63,102 bases of DNA from Clostridia bacterium (lineage in GTDB: Bacteria; Bacillota; Clostridia; Christensenellales; Aristaeellaceae), in contig JAFXCE010000062.1 of NCBI GenBank assembly GCA_017521565.1, positions 1 through 63,102 on the forward strand, given 5' to 3'. Below, one piece after another: positions 8,883 through 16,869 of the stretch. The notes beneath the pieces are model-generated. The model did not search any database. It saw only the letters and a program-made list of their open reading frames with translations, and was not told where the DNA came from. Each line of letters starts with the position of its first letter. Position 1 is the stretch's first letter. The position numbers and the translations under genes were made by a program.

Positions 8883-9998
8883 ATGAACCGACGCCCGCAG
8901 CAGAGCCGCTCTCAATATGATGCGTTCTCACCGCGCCATACCGCGCGCTTCACCGCCTCCACCCCCGACGCCCGTTTTTTTGAGCCGCGAAAGAATATGC
9001 CGTTTTCCCGGCGGATCCTTCTTCTCGCTTTGGCCGCTTTGCTGCTGGTCGCCGCCGGGAACTTCATCGCCAATCGGTTTATCCGCCTTGATCGCGTGAG
9101 CGTGCCCATCCGCGGATTGCCGGAGAGCTTTGACGGCTACACCCTGCTGCATATTTCCGATCTGAAGGGCGAAAGCTTCGGCAGCAGTCAGCGCGCCCTT
9201 TCCCTTGCGCTGAACAAAGCCCGATACGACGCCGTCGTCATCACCGGCGATATGATCTCCGCCCGCGGCAACGCACAGCCGTTTTATGCGCTGCTTGACG
9301 TCCTGCGTTCGCATGACGCATCCGCGCCCATCTACTTCATCCCCGGGGACAGCGACCCGGTTCCGGCCTCCGCCGCCCATTTTGCCGGAGGCAGCCCCTT
9401 TGCGCCCTGGGTGCTGGGCGCACAGCAGCGCGGCGCGCAGCTGCTCTCCAGCCCGCAGGCCATCCGGCGCGGGGCGCATACCGTCTGGCTTGCCACAGGC
9501 TCTCAGCTGAGCCTTGACATCGACGCCATGCAAAAGCAGTTTGAGCTCCAGTATATTCAGGCGCGTTCCTCCGGCGGCGAAAACGAAATTGAGCTGGCAA
9601 CGTATAATCTCAAGTGGCTTGAGGAAACGCGCGCCGCACGGAGCGATATGCAGGAGGGCGATACCTACATCGCCCTCGCGCATGCGCCGCTCTCCGGTGA
9701 AGAGCTGGCGCTCAATCCGCTCCTTTCCCGCATTCATCTCCTGCTCTGCGGCCATTATCTGGGCGGCATGCTTCGCCTGCCTATGCTTGGCCCGCTGTTT
9801 GTCCCTTCAGCCAGTCTTCCGCGCTACGGCATACTCCCGGGCGACGCCTGTGTCTCCGGCCTGCGCCGGGAAGGCCGCGCCTATGTCTATACCTCATCCG
9901 GCCTGGGCTCCTCCGTTCAGGACTATCCCGCGCTGTTTTTCCGTTTGTTCAATCCGCCCTCCGTCTCGCTGATTACCCTGACGCCCTCCTCGCTGTAA
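8883..9998 (+). CDS. Calcineurin-like phosphoesterase-fold protein with degenerate active site
   Basis: The 371-residue protein has an N-terminal cytoplasmic tail rich in R and S, one membrane span (about residues 45-63, RILLLALAALLLVAAG) and an outside domain with the calcineurin-like layout of YkuE-type phosphoesterases. Each metal motif can be aligned but is altered: DLK in place of D-x-H, GDMIS intact, PGDSD in place of GNHD/E, LAHAP intact, and GHYLGG in place of GHxHGG. It may therefore be catalytically dead or use other metals. The start is the ATG after AGGAGGAG; an in-frame ATG at 8796 lies in the promoter. It stands alone with its own promoter and terminator. Function unknown. Confidence 0.75.
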   Translation: MNRRPQQSRSQYDAFSPRHTARFTASTPDARFFEPRKNMPFSRRILLLALAALLLVAAGNFIANRFIRLDRVSVPIRGLPESFDGYTLLHISDLKGESFGSSQRALSLALNKARYDAVVITGDMISARGNAQPFYALLDVLRSHDASAPIYFIPGDSDPVPASAAHFAGGSPFAPWVLGAQQRGAQLLSSPQAIRRGAHTVWLATGSQLSLDIDAMQKQFELQYIQARSSGGENEIELATYNLKWLEETRAARSDMQEGDTYIALAHAPLSGEELALNPLLSRIHLLLCGHYLGGMLRLPMLGPLFVPSASLPRYGILPGDACVSGLRREGRAYVYTSSGLGSSVQDYPALFFRLFNPPSVSLITLTPSSL

Positions 9999-10007
9999 GG
10001 ACATATC

Positions 10008-10045
10008 AAACGCCCCGCCGGTTTTCGTCTCCGGCGGGGCGTTTT
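10008..10045. terminator. Bidirectional terminator
   Basis: An AAACGCCCCGCCGG stem with its complement and a TTTTCGTCT loop is followed by TTTTT on the plus strand and by A/T-rich sequence on the other. It serves the convergent genes at 8883 and 10059. Confidence 0.8.
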
Positions 10046-10058
10046 TCATGCCCTCTGT

Positions 10059-10751
10059 TCACATGTCTGTATCCTTTTGCGGCAGGATGGCTTCGGGGCT
10101 GCAGCATTCCCCATCCCGCCAGAACTCCATATGCAGGTGTGTTCCAAGCTCATCTTCACAGGGAATCCTTTCAAGCAGCACGCCAAGCTGCTGTCCGCGC
10201 GTGACAGTCTGTTCCTGTATCACATCGCAGCTCTCAAGCCCCGCATAGACCGCCTCGCTGCCGTCCATGTGCGCCACGCGGATGCGCCATCCCCAGAGCT
10301 CGTCGCGCATCATCGCCGTGACCACGCCGTCCGCCGCGCAGCGTACACTCTCGCCCGCTTCTCCCGCGATATCGATTCCTTCATGAATCTTCACACAGTC
10401 CAGCGCCGCCCAAAGCACCGGCTGCCGGATGTCATACGCCCGCACAACCGCACCGCCGACCGGCCACACCGTCCCCACCCGCTTCTCCAGTGCATCATAA
10501 CGCACCCTGAGCGGCGCAATGGTCGGCAATGGGGTAACCTGCTCGGCGGGCAGCGTCGCAGGCGGTGCGCTCGCCCGGATTTCCGGCGCTTCCGCCGCCG
10601 CCTGCATGCCGCTCTCTTCACGGATTTGCCCCGTGTAAATCGCGCCCGCCGCAACAACCGCAGCCGCGGCGCCAATCGTAACCAGATAAGCGTATTCCAT
10701 CATCCACTCGCGGATTCTCTGCGCCGCTGTCCTTCTTTTTTTCATGCTCAT
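10059..10751 (-). CDS. M23-family peptidase (LytM/SpoIIQ-like), membrane-anchored
   Basis: The 230-residue protein has a basic N-terminus (KKRRTAAQR), one membrane span (about 19-39), a P/A/T-rich linker (about 45-85) and a C-terminal M23 domain. Zinc-ligand motifs are present: HEGID (H-x3-D) near residue 145 and HLHME (H-x-H) near 208. Such enzymes cut peptide bridges in peptidoglycan, and SpoIIQ-type members act at the forespore membrane. The start ATG follows GGAGGG by about 7 bases; a longer upstream reading crosses hairpin DNA and is rejected. No sporulation genes adjoin it, so a sporulation role is only a possibility. Confidence 0.85.
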   Translation of the reverse strand: MSMKKRRTAAQRIREWMMEYAYLVTIGAAAAVVAAGAIYTGQIREESGMQAAAEAPEIRASAPPATLPAEQVTPLPTIAPLRVRYDALEKRVGTVWPVGGAVVRAYDIRQPVLWAALDCVKIHEGIDIAGEAGESVRCAADGVVTAMMRDELWGWRIRVAHMDGSEAVYAGLESCDVIQEQTVTRGQQLGVLLERIPCEDELGTHLHMEFWRDGECCSPEAILPQKDTDM

Positions 10752-10863
10752 CCCGCCCCCTCCTGCCAAGGATGACCAAATGCAGGAAAAACCATACATC
10801 TCAAAAGGAGCAGGCAGGATCCGCAGCACGTTTTTGAAGCGGCGTCTCCCGTCACGCATAGAA

Positions 10864-11140
10864 AAAGCGGCCATCGGCCGCCTTTGACTGTCAAAAAACT
10901 TCCATCGAGTGAAAATCAAATCGGTCGCGGCGGCATGTACGGCGCGACCGCAGCGATTTTTATGGAGGGAAATCCCATTTCCCGGAGGAAAAATCGTTTC
11001 TTCGCAGATTTTACGGCCGGAAGCCGCAGGCTTCAAGTAAAATCTGTAGGGGGGGTGGTCGTGGCGGGGGAAAAGTTCCCCCGTCCACCAGCCTGTCAAA
11101 AATACTTTTTTGACAGGCTGAAGCGGCCATCGGCCGCCTT
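10864..11140. repeat. Dense hairpin array flanked by a direct repeat
   Basis: This block has no credible gene and consists almost wholly of consecutive perfect stems: GCGGCC/GGCCGC (10867), TTTGAC/GTCAAA (10883), CGGTCGCG/CGCGACCG (10922/10943), CGATTTTT/AAAAATCG (10954/10989) enclosing GGAAAT/ATTTCC, AGATTTTAC/GTAAAATCT (11006/11037) enclosing GAAGCC/GGCTTC, CGGGGGAA/TTCCCCCG (11065/11076), and AGCCTGTCAAAAA/TTTTTTGACAGGCT (11090/11106). A final GCGGCC/GGCCGC copy overlaps the stop codon of the next gene. AAGCGGCCATCGGCCGCCTT occurs at both ends. Some hairpins act as terminators; the whole may be a mobile repeat or a structured RNA. Confidence 0.6.
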
Positions 11141-12209
11141 ATTCTCTGATTGAAATCGTCTGTCCGTCGGATATCAGCGTCATCACGCCATGGTCCGCAG
11201 CCGTATACACCTTTGCGCCTGTCCGCTGCAGCGTCACCTTTGTGCTGTTGGCAGGATCCTTCCCTGTCATCAGCGCCAGCTTCGGCGCCACCCTCGCCGC
11301 AAACTCGCTCGAGGTCGCCTCCCCGCTGCCGCCGCGCGCGCAAATCAGCGCATCCGCGCGCAGATTGGCGCCCGATGTGAGGATTTCCCGCTCTCCGCCC
11401 GCTGTCGTACCGCACATGATCAGCACGGCCGTCCCGCCATAGTCCACGCGCAGGCTCAAGCTGTCATCCCGCTCGTCGGTATGCACGCGATGCGCAGGGC
11501 CGATAACCGTAACCGTCGCGCGGCCAAGGGAAAATGTAAGCCCCTGCTGCGGCGCGATGATCTGCGTTTTTCCGCTTTTCTGCGCGGTCTCCAGCATGCG
11601 GTTCACCGCTGTGTTCTTCGTCTGGCAATCCTGATACAGCAGATAGTCCGGCGGCATCAGCTTCATCGCCAGCGGCAGCCCGTAAATCTGCGTCTCCTCG
11701 CTGGTCGGCGCAACGACAGCATGCAGGCGGCTTACGCCGCACAGCGCCAGCTGACCGGCGAGCGACACGCCCATCCCGCTTCCACCGCCCACGAGCATCG
11801 TATACCCGTCGCAGCAGACCAGCACCGCTTCGCCCTCTCCTGCGCGCAGCGTCTTGACCGTCATGCCCGCGCGGCTCACGCTGTATGGCCACGCCGGAAG
11901 CGAAATCCCCCCGGCAAGCGCGGTTACGCTGCCAAGGCCTTCCGCTATCCCGCCGGATACGCTCTCCTTCACGCGCTCAAGACTGCTCAGATCGAGCCCC
12001 TCAAGGCTTTGCTGAATCCGGGCGGGATCGAGCTGCTCAAAGCTCAGTTCCGGCGCGCCTGTCACAGGGTTATTTTTCACCAGCCCCAGCACATGCGCGC
12101 CCACAAACAACAGCGCAGCCAGGCCCAGCAGCAGCACAATCCTTGTCAGGCAGCCGCCCATGCAGCCGCGCCGCCTCTTTCTGACGTGCGATCTTGCCTC
12201 GCGCGCCAT
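11139..12209 (-). CDS. ComEC-type metallo-beta-lactamase-fold protein lacking metal ligands
   Basis: The 356-residue protein has a basic N-terminus (RKRRRG), one membrane span (about residues 20-42) and an exported domain resembling the beta-lactamase-like part of ComEC. The usual THxHxDH motif is replaced by APTSEETQ (after LHAVV), and the later HHGS motif is replaced by ARGGSGE, so the metal ligands are gone. Overall spacing and flanking hydrophobic strands are kept. The start ATG lies 2 bases past the threonine aldolase stop, with its ribosome site GGAGGC inside that gene's last codons, so the two are cotranscribed. Role unknown; a structural or nucleotide-sensing role would fit, but this is inference. 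Confidence 0.65.
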   Translation of the reverse strand: MAREARSHVRKRRRGCMGGCLTRIVLLLGLAALLFVGAHVLGLVKNNPVTGAPELSFEQLDPARIQQSLEGLDLSSLERVKESVSGGIAEGLGSVTALAGGISLPAWPYSVSRAGMTVKTLRAGEGEAVLVCCDGYTMLVGGGSGMGVSLAGQLALCGVSRLHAVVAPTSEETQIYGLPLAMKLMPPDYLLYQDCQTKNTAVNRMLETAQKSGKTQIIAPQQGLTFSLGRATVTVIGPAHRVHTDERDDSLSLRVDYGGTAVLIMCGTTAGGEREILTSGANLRADALICARGGSGEATSSEFAARVAPKLALMTGKDPANSTKVTLQRTGAKVYTAADHGVMTLISDGQTISIRE

Positions 12210-12211
12210 GC

Positions 12212-13240
12212 TTACAGCGCCTCCATCATCATGGCGAGCGCCCTTGCGTCCTCCTCGGTCGTTGCCCAACTGGTCACAAAGCGGATCGCCACATGATTCT
12301 CGTCAATATCGCCCCAATGCTCAAACTCAACCTTTTCAGCAAGCGCCTTCTCCTGCTCGCGGGTGATCACCGGGAACACCTGGTTGGTCGTCGTGGCGAT
12401 GAACTGCTTCACGCCGCCCTTCTCCATACCCGTGCGGATGATATCCGCCATCTGGTTGGCGTGCTTCGCCCAGGCAAAGTAATCGTCGTTTTCAAACGCC
12501 GCCAGGAACATCACGCCGCAGAGCCTGCCCTTAGCGATCATGCCGCCGCGGTTCTTGATCATAAAGCGGAAATCCTTCTGCAGCTGCACATTGCCGATGA
12601 CAAGCGCCTCGCCAAAGAACAAGCCGTTCTTCGTTCCGCCGATATAGAACGCATCCGTCAGCGCGGCGAGATCCCGGAGCGTCGCCGTGGCCTCGCTCGC
12701 TTCAAGCGCGCTGCCCAGGCGCGCGCCGTCCGCATAGAGCAGCAGATCGTTCCTGTCGCAGACCTCGCGCAGCGCCTTGAGCTCATTAAGGCTGTATACC
12801 GTGCCGATCTCCGTCGGCTGGCTGATGTACACCACGCGCGGATGCACCATGTGTTCATCCGTGTGCGCATCGACCACCGCCTGCACGCCCTCGGGCAGCA
12901 CCTTGCCGTCCTTCGAGGCGGCAATTAAGACCTTGTGACCGCTTCCCTCGACGGTGCCGGTTTCGTGCACGTTGATATGGCCGGTTTCCGCAGAAATCGC
13001 AGCCTCATACGGACGCATGAATGCGCTCAGCGCAATCATGTTCGCGCTTGTGCCGCCGACCATCATGTGGACAGCCGCCTCCGGCCTGCCGCACTTTTCG
13101 CGGATCAGCTCCGCAGCCTTCATGCTGTATGCATCCAGACCATACCCGCAGGTATGCTCAAGGTTTGTTTCCGTCAGCTTCTTCAGGATCACCGGATGGG
13201 CGCCTTCGCCGTAATCATTTCTGAAAAAGAGCTTATTCAT
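12212..13240 (-). CDS. ltaE: Low-specificity L-threonine aldolase
   Basis: This 342-residue, full-length PLP enzyme of the beta-eliminating lyase family splits threonine or allo-threonine into glycine and acetaldehyde in the cytoplasm. The PLP lysine is in GGTKNG near residue 201, the cofactor Asp is in YADGARLGS near 170, and HINVHETGTVEGSGHK near 88 is the usual substrate-loop region. GGGAGG precedes the ATG. It sits between the rRNA methyltransferase gene and the metallo-beta-lactamase-like gene on the same strand. Acetaldehyde is also the product of the distant eut pathway, but nothing in the sequence links the two. Confidence 0.93.
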   Translation of the reverse strand: MNKLFFRNDYGEGAHPVILKKLTETNLEHTCGYGLDAYSMKAAELIREKCGRPEAAVHMMVGGTSANMIALSAFMRPYEAAISAETGHINVHETGTVEGSGHKVLIAASKDGKVLPEGVQAVVDAHTDEHMVHPRVVYISQPTEIGTVYSLNELKALREVCDRNDLLLYADGARLGSALEASEATATLRDLAALTDAFYIGGTKNGLFFGEALVIGNVQLQKDFRFMIKNRGGMIAKGRLCGVMFLAAFENDDYFAWAKHANQMADIIRTGMEKGGVKQFIATTTNQVFPVITREQEKALAEKVEFEHWGDIDENHVAIRFVTSWATTEEDARALAMMMEAL

Positions 13241-13255
13241 CAGAGGTTCCTCCCT

Positions 13256-14068
13256 TTATTTGACTGTACCGATGTACAGCGTCTCGTCGATCGTGATCTG
13301 CCGGATCGCAGACAGGTCAAGCTTCTCGATATCTGTGCCCGCAAGCATCGGCGTCATCCTCGCCAGATGATACGCCGTCTCCTGCGAAACATGAAGCGTA
13401 TAGCAGATCGTCTCCTGTGCAATCACGTTCATCTTTTCATGCACATAACGTTCCACGTCGCCGCCGTCGTATTCCTTGCGGCGCAGCTGATCCGCCGCCA
13501 GCTCCCGCAGCTCCCTGAGATAACCGCTGCGCGGCGCAAGCTTAAACACAAGCCCCCCGGGGCCAAGTACGCGTTTAAACTCCGCATAGTTCGCCGGCGT
13601 AAAGATATCCAGCACCGCATCGGCGCAGCCGTCCGCAAGCGGAATGCTGCCCAGATCCGCCGCAAAAAACACCGCCGTCTTTTCGCCCCTAGCCGCAAGG
13701 CGCACAGCCTCCTTCGACAGGTCAAAGCCGATGCGCGTCATCCCGCGCCCCGGGCAGACCGCTTTGGCGTAATATCCCTCGCCGCAGCCGGCGTCCACGA
13801 TCACAGGATTCTCCTGCGGAAGATATGCATCAAGCATCTCCGTCAGGCGCTCCACCACCGGCTGATACACGCCCGCAGCAAACACCTGCGCCCGGCTCTC
13901 AAAGAGTTCCTTCCTATAGAACATGTCCTTCTGACCGGGGACAAAATTGACATAGCCCTGCCGCGCAATGTCGTAGGTGTGGCGCTTTGGGCAGATGAGG
14001 CTGCTGTCCTTCCGCGAAAATGCGCCGCCGCACAGCGGACAGCGCAGAAGATGTACAATCCGATCCAT
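13256..14068 (-). CDS. rlmA: 23S rRNA (guanine-N1)-methyltransferase RlmA
   Basis: The 270-residue protein has the RlmA layout: an N-terminal zinc site (CPLCGGAF and a second pair around CPKRH, residues 9-29), then a SAM-binding methyltransferase domain with VIVDAGCGEGYYAKAV near 95. The enzyme methylates G745 or G748 in domain II of 23S rRNA and can influence macrolide or tylosin sensitivity. RlmA-I and RlmA-II cannot be told apart by eye. It lies 22 bases after the GNAT gene and 16 bases before the aldolase gene, so the group is probably one transcript. Confidence 0.9.
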   Translation of the reverse strand: MDRIVHLLRCPLCGGAFSRKDSSLICPKRHTYDIARQGYVNFVPGQKDMFYRKELFESRAQVFAAGVYQPVVERLTEMLDAYLPQENPVIVDAGCGEGYYAKAVCPGRGMTRIGFDLSKEAVRLAARGEKTAVFFAADLGSIPLADGCADAVLDIFTPANYAEFKRVLGPGGLVFKLAPRSGYLRELRELAADQLRRKEYDGGDVERYVHEKMNVIAQETICYTLHVSQETAYHLARMTPMLAGTDIEKLDLSAIRQITIDETLYIGTVK

Positions 14069-14089
14069 CGTTGATCCTCGTCGATCCTC

Positions 14090-15310
14090 TTAGAAGTAAT
14101 CCGAAAAATACGGCTGCTCGATGGGGATAATATCCTCAAGGATGCGCACCGCATCGTCGCTTGCGCGCAGGCGCTCCACGCGTTTGAGATACGTTGGGCG
14201 CTTATAGCCGTAGAACATCGCCGTCAGCGTCTGGATATCGCAGCGCACCAGCTCGCCCTGCGTGCCGCCGCGCTCAAGGATGGTGTTGCCCTCCTTGTCC
14301 CAGCGCAGCGAGAAATCGCCGCAGTTACACTCCATCACCGGGTCATCAATCACAAAGTGCAGGTCGTCGTGAATGGAGATGATATCAAACGGATACTTTC
14401 GGATGAACGCCTCAAAATCGACGATGCGCGCCATCACGTTGGGCTCAATCTCCTCCTGAATCTCGCTGTCCTCCAGCAGGAAAGCCATCGGCTCGTTGGT
14501 GTAGTTGGTGCCGACCACCTTCTCCACCATCGAGAAGTGCGCCGAGATATAGTTCCACAGGCCGTGCCGCGCCTCCTGATTGATATAGACAAGTTCCTTG
14601 ATGCGGAAAATGTCATTGGCGATATAGTAGACCAGATAGCCTGTAGGCTCCTCGTTGTTATCGTAATAGACGGCGACCAGTACGTCATCCGCTTCCCAGC
14701 GCCAGTATTCCTCCCACTCAAGGTCATTGCGCTTGAGCGCGCCGTGGCGCATGCGGGTAAAGGCGTCGTGCACACGGCGCAGATCCTCGCTGTCAATCGC
14801 AACGCGCTCGACCATGCCGGAGACCTTGTGCCGCTTGGGCAGCTGCGTGTCCTTGATGGTGTATTTCATCTTATCGGTCACGATCTCCCAGCCCTTTTTG
14901 CGGTAATAGGGGATCATATAGGGGATCAGCATGGACACGCACTGATGGTTCTCGCGCATACAGTTGAGCGCTTCCTTGATCAGCGCGCTCATCAGGCCGC
15001 GGCCCGCATATTCCGGATACGTCGCCACACCCGTCACGCCGCCCATCTTGTACATCTGGCCGAAGATGTTCACCTGCATGGGATAGACGCTGATCTGGGA
15101 GGCGAGCTTCTCGCCGTCAAACCAGCCGAACGACTCCGTCTTCTTGAGGACGGGCTTTTTGCTGCGCTCCATCTCCTTCTGGTTCCAGCCAAGCGATGCC
15201 AGTTCGCTGTCCGTCACCTGGAAGGCATAGCGAAGCAGCGCATTGTACTGCGCCGTGTCGTCGGTCGTCAGCGCACGCATATGCAGGCGCTCATGCAGCT
15301 TCTGTCTCAT
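14090..15310 (-). CDS. GNAT-family N-acetyltransferase, Eis-like
   Basis: The 406-residue protein has the three-part build of Eis-like enzymes: an N-terminal GNAT domain with acetyl-CoA loop MGGVTGVATYPEYAGRGLM (about residues 90-110), a second GNAT-like domain (about 160-290) and a C-terminal SCP2-like domain (from about 300, with MECNCGDFSLRW). Eis proteins acetylate amines, including aminoglycosides and lysines; this substrate is unknown. The ATG has AAGGGG upstream. Its promoter overlaps the terminator of the preceding cation-transporter gene. Confidence 0.85.
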   Translation of the reverse strand: MRQKLHERLHMRALTTDDTAQYNALLRYAFQVTDSELASLGWNQKEMERSKKPVLKKTESFGWFDGEKLASQISVYPMQVNIFGQMYKMGGVTGVATYPEYAGRGLMSALIKEALNCMRENHQCVSMLIPYMIPYYRKKGWEIVTDKMKYTIKDTQLPKRHKVSGMVERVAIDSEDLRRVHDAFTRMRHGALKRNDLEWEEYWRWEADDVLVAVYYDNNEEPTGYLVYYIANDIFRIKELVYINQEARHGLWNYISAHFSMVEKVVGTNYTNEPMAFLLEDSEIQEEIEPNVMARIVDFEAFIRKYPFDIISIHDDLHFVIDDPVMECNCGDFSLRWDKEGNTILERGGTQGELVRCDIQTLTAMFYGYKRPTYLKRVERLRASDDAVRILEDIIPIEQPYFSDYF

Positions 15311-15365
15311 AGATACCCCTTCTTGCCGGTGGGCCTTCCGCCCACAAAACCCTATAGATAAAAAT

Positions 15366-15395
15366 ATTATAACACAACCCCCGCCCTTCTTACAA
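15366..15395 (-). promoter_or_regulatory. Promoter of the GNAT-rlmA-ltaE operon
   Basis: TTGTAA-N18-TATAAT on the minus strand, about 55 bases before the GNAT start. The spacer lies inside the stem-loop described at 15378-15403, so terminator and promoter are interleaved. Confidence 0.55.
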
Positions 15396-15403
15396 GGCGG
15401 GGG
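15378..15403 (-). terminator. Terminator of the cation transporter gene
   Basis: Perfect CCCCCGCC/GGCGGGGG stem with a 10-base loop, six bases past the stop codon at 15410. On the minus strand the tail is TTGTGTTATAATATTTTT. Confidence 0.65.
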
Positions 15404-15409
15404 CTGGCT

Positions 15410-16576
15410 TTAGCTGTGCACAAAGCTGTTTTCCAGCGTGATCACACAGTAATAGTTCGGATATTCCGCAGTGACCCGGCTGCAGATATGCGTCTTGATT
15501 TCCCGTTCCGTCATCTTCAGGCCATAGGGCATCACGCAGTCAAACACCACGTTCACATGCGTATTGCCCGGCACAATGCGCAGATCGTGAATGGTCATCT
15601 GCGGATGAAGCTCGCGGACGATCTCCATCAGCATCGCGCGCATCACGCCCACGCGCGGATCATCCGTAACGATCGGATCATAGTGGATGACCAGATGCAG
15701 TTTGTCACGCGTATAAAAATCGCGTTCGATGTTGTCAATCAGATCATGGCTGTCAAGCGGATCCTCTTTGGCGTCCATCTCCAGATGCACGCTGGCAAAC
15801 TGCCTGCCCGGGCCGTAATCATGCAGCATCAGGTCGTGCGTCCCCAGCACGCCGGGATAGCTCATCAGCTTTTCGCGGATGGCCTCCACCTGCTCCTCGG
15901 AGGGCATGGAACCGAGCATCGGATCCACCGTATCGCGGATCAGTCCCACGCCGCTCACGAGAATGAACGCCGCCACCGCCGCGCCCATGAAGCCGTCGAC
16001 CATGAGGTTCGTGAAATGGCCGATCAGCATCGCCAGCAAAACGGCCGAGGTGGAAATCACATCGTTTCGGCTGTCGTCCGCGGTGGCGATCAGCGTTTTG
16101 GAATCGATCTTTTTGCCGATCGCGCGATTAAAGCGCGAGAGCCAGAGCTTGACAGCGATCGAGCCGAGCAGAACAATCAGCGTCACGCCGCTCATCTCCA
16201 CAGGCGTGGGCGCAAGGATTTTTTCCACGCTGCTCTTCATCAGCTCCACGCCGATGATCAGCACCATGACCGCAACCGTCAGGCCGGAAAGATACTCCAT
16301 TCGCCCATGTCCGTAGGGATGCTCTTCATCCGCAGGCTTTTCCGCCAGCTTGAAGCCCAGCAGGCTCACAATGCTCGTGGAGGCGTCCGCAAGGTTATTG
16401 ACCGCATCCGCCATAATCGCTACGGAGCCGCTGAGCAGCCCCGCCAGCAGCTTAAACCCGAAAAGCAGCACATTGCTGCCGATGCCCACGCCGCTGGCCG
16501 CCTTGCCGTAGCGGCTTCTTACGCGTTCGTCTTTCATGTCCTCGCCAATATGGTTTTCCAGCCATTTGAGAATCAT
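15410..16576 (-). CDS. Cation diffusion facilitator (CDF) family transporter
   Basis: The 388-residue membrane antiporter exports divalent metals (Zn, Fe, Mn, Co or Ni) in exchange for protons. It has six membrane spans in the first 220 residues, the metal-site motif MADAVNNLAD (span II) and its partner TADDSRNDVIS (span V), the family segment EEHPYGHGRMEYL, and a C-terminal cytoplasmic domain (from about 220) with LMLHDYGPG. The DAVNN and DDSRND motifs resemble Mn/Fe-type members more than the HxxxD zinc type, so iron or manganese is likelier. There is a C-terminal extension of about 80 residues. AAGGAAG precedes the ATG. Confidence 0.88.
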   Translation of the reverse strand: MILKWLENHIGEDMKDERVRSRYGKAASGVGIGSNVLLFGFKLLAGLLSGSVAIMADAVNNLADASTSIVSLLGFKLAEKPADEEHPYGHGRMEYLSGLTVAVMVLIIGVELMKSSVEKILAPTPVEMSGVTLIVLLGSIAVKLWLSRFNRAIGKKIDSKTLIATADDSRNDVISTSAVLLAMLIGHFTNLMVDGFMGAAVAAFILVSGVGLIRDTVDPMLGSMPSEEQVEAIREKLMSYPGVLGTHDLMLHDYGPGRQFASVHLEMDAKEDPLDSHDLIDNIERDFYTRDKLHLVIHYDPIVTDDPRVGVMRAMLMEIVRELHPQMTIHDLRIVPGNTHVNVVFDCVMPYGLKMTEREIKTHICSRVTAEYPNYYCVITLENSFVHS

Positions 16577-16766
16577 ATGCTCACTTCCTTTTATATGATC
16601 GATGCATGTTTGTCAGATGTACCAAACTCTCCCGATACGAAAACATGCCCATGCAGAGCACAGGCAGATAAAATTATATTCTTCGTTTTCAGGAAAAATC
16701 CTCTTTTCTCTTTCCCATTTCTGCCTTTCTTTATGTTGTACATAAACCCGCTTGTTTTGTAATTCT

Positions 16767-16815
16767 AACAAATATACCTACTTTACTTGTATATTTGTTG
16801 TTATATTGTTACAAT
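16767..16815 (+). promoter_or_regulatory. Promoter with overlapping 11-bp inverted repeat, upstream of the flavin reductase
   Basis: TTGTAT (16787) and TACAAT (16810) are spaced by 17 bases. The arms AACAAATATAC (16767) and GTATATTTGTT (16789) are a perfect inverted repeat with an 11-base spacer, and the right arm covers the -35 box. This is a good repressor or activator site and implies that the reductase is switched. Confidence 0.55.
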
Positions 16816-16869
16816 TACTGTTAACCCTCTGCATGTATATGCAGATAAGAAAGAAGGAGGAATATTCCT

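Noticed and set aside
10884-11153. 89-codon plus-strand frame in the hairpin array
   Set aside because: The frame is a by-product of the repeats; no ribosome site and opposite to the flanking genes.
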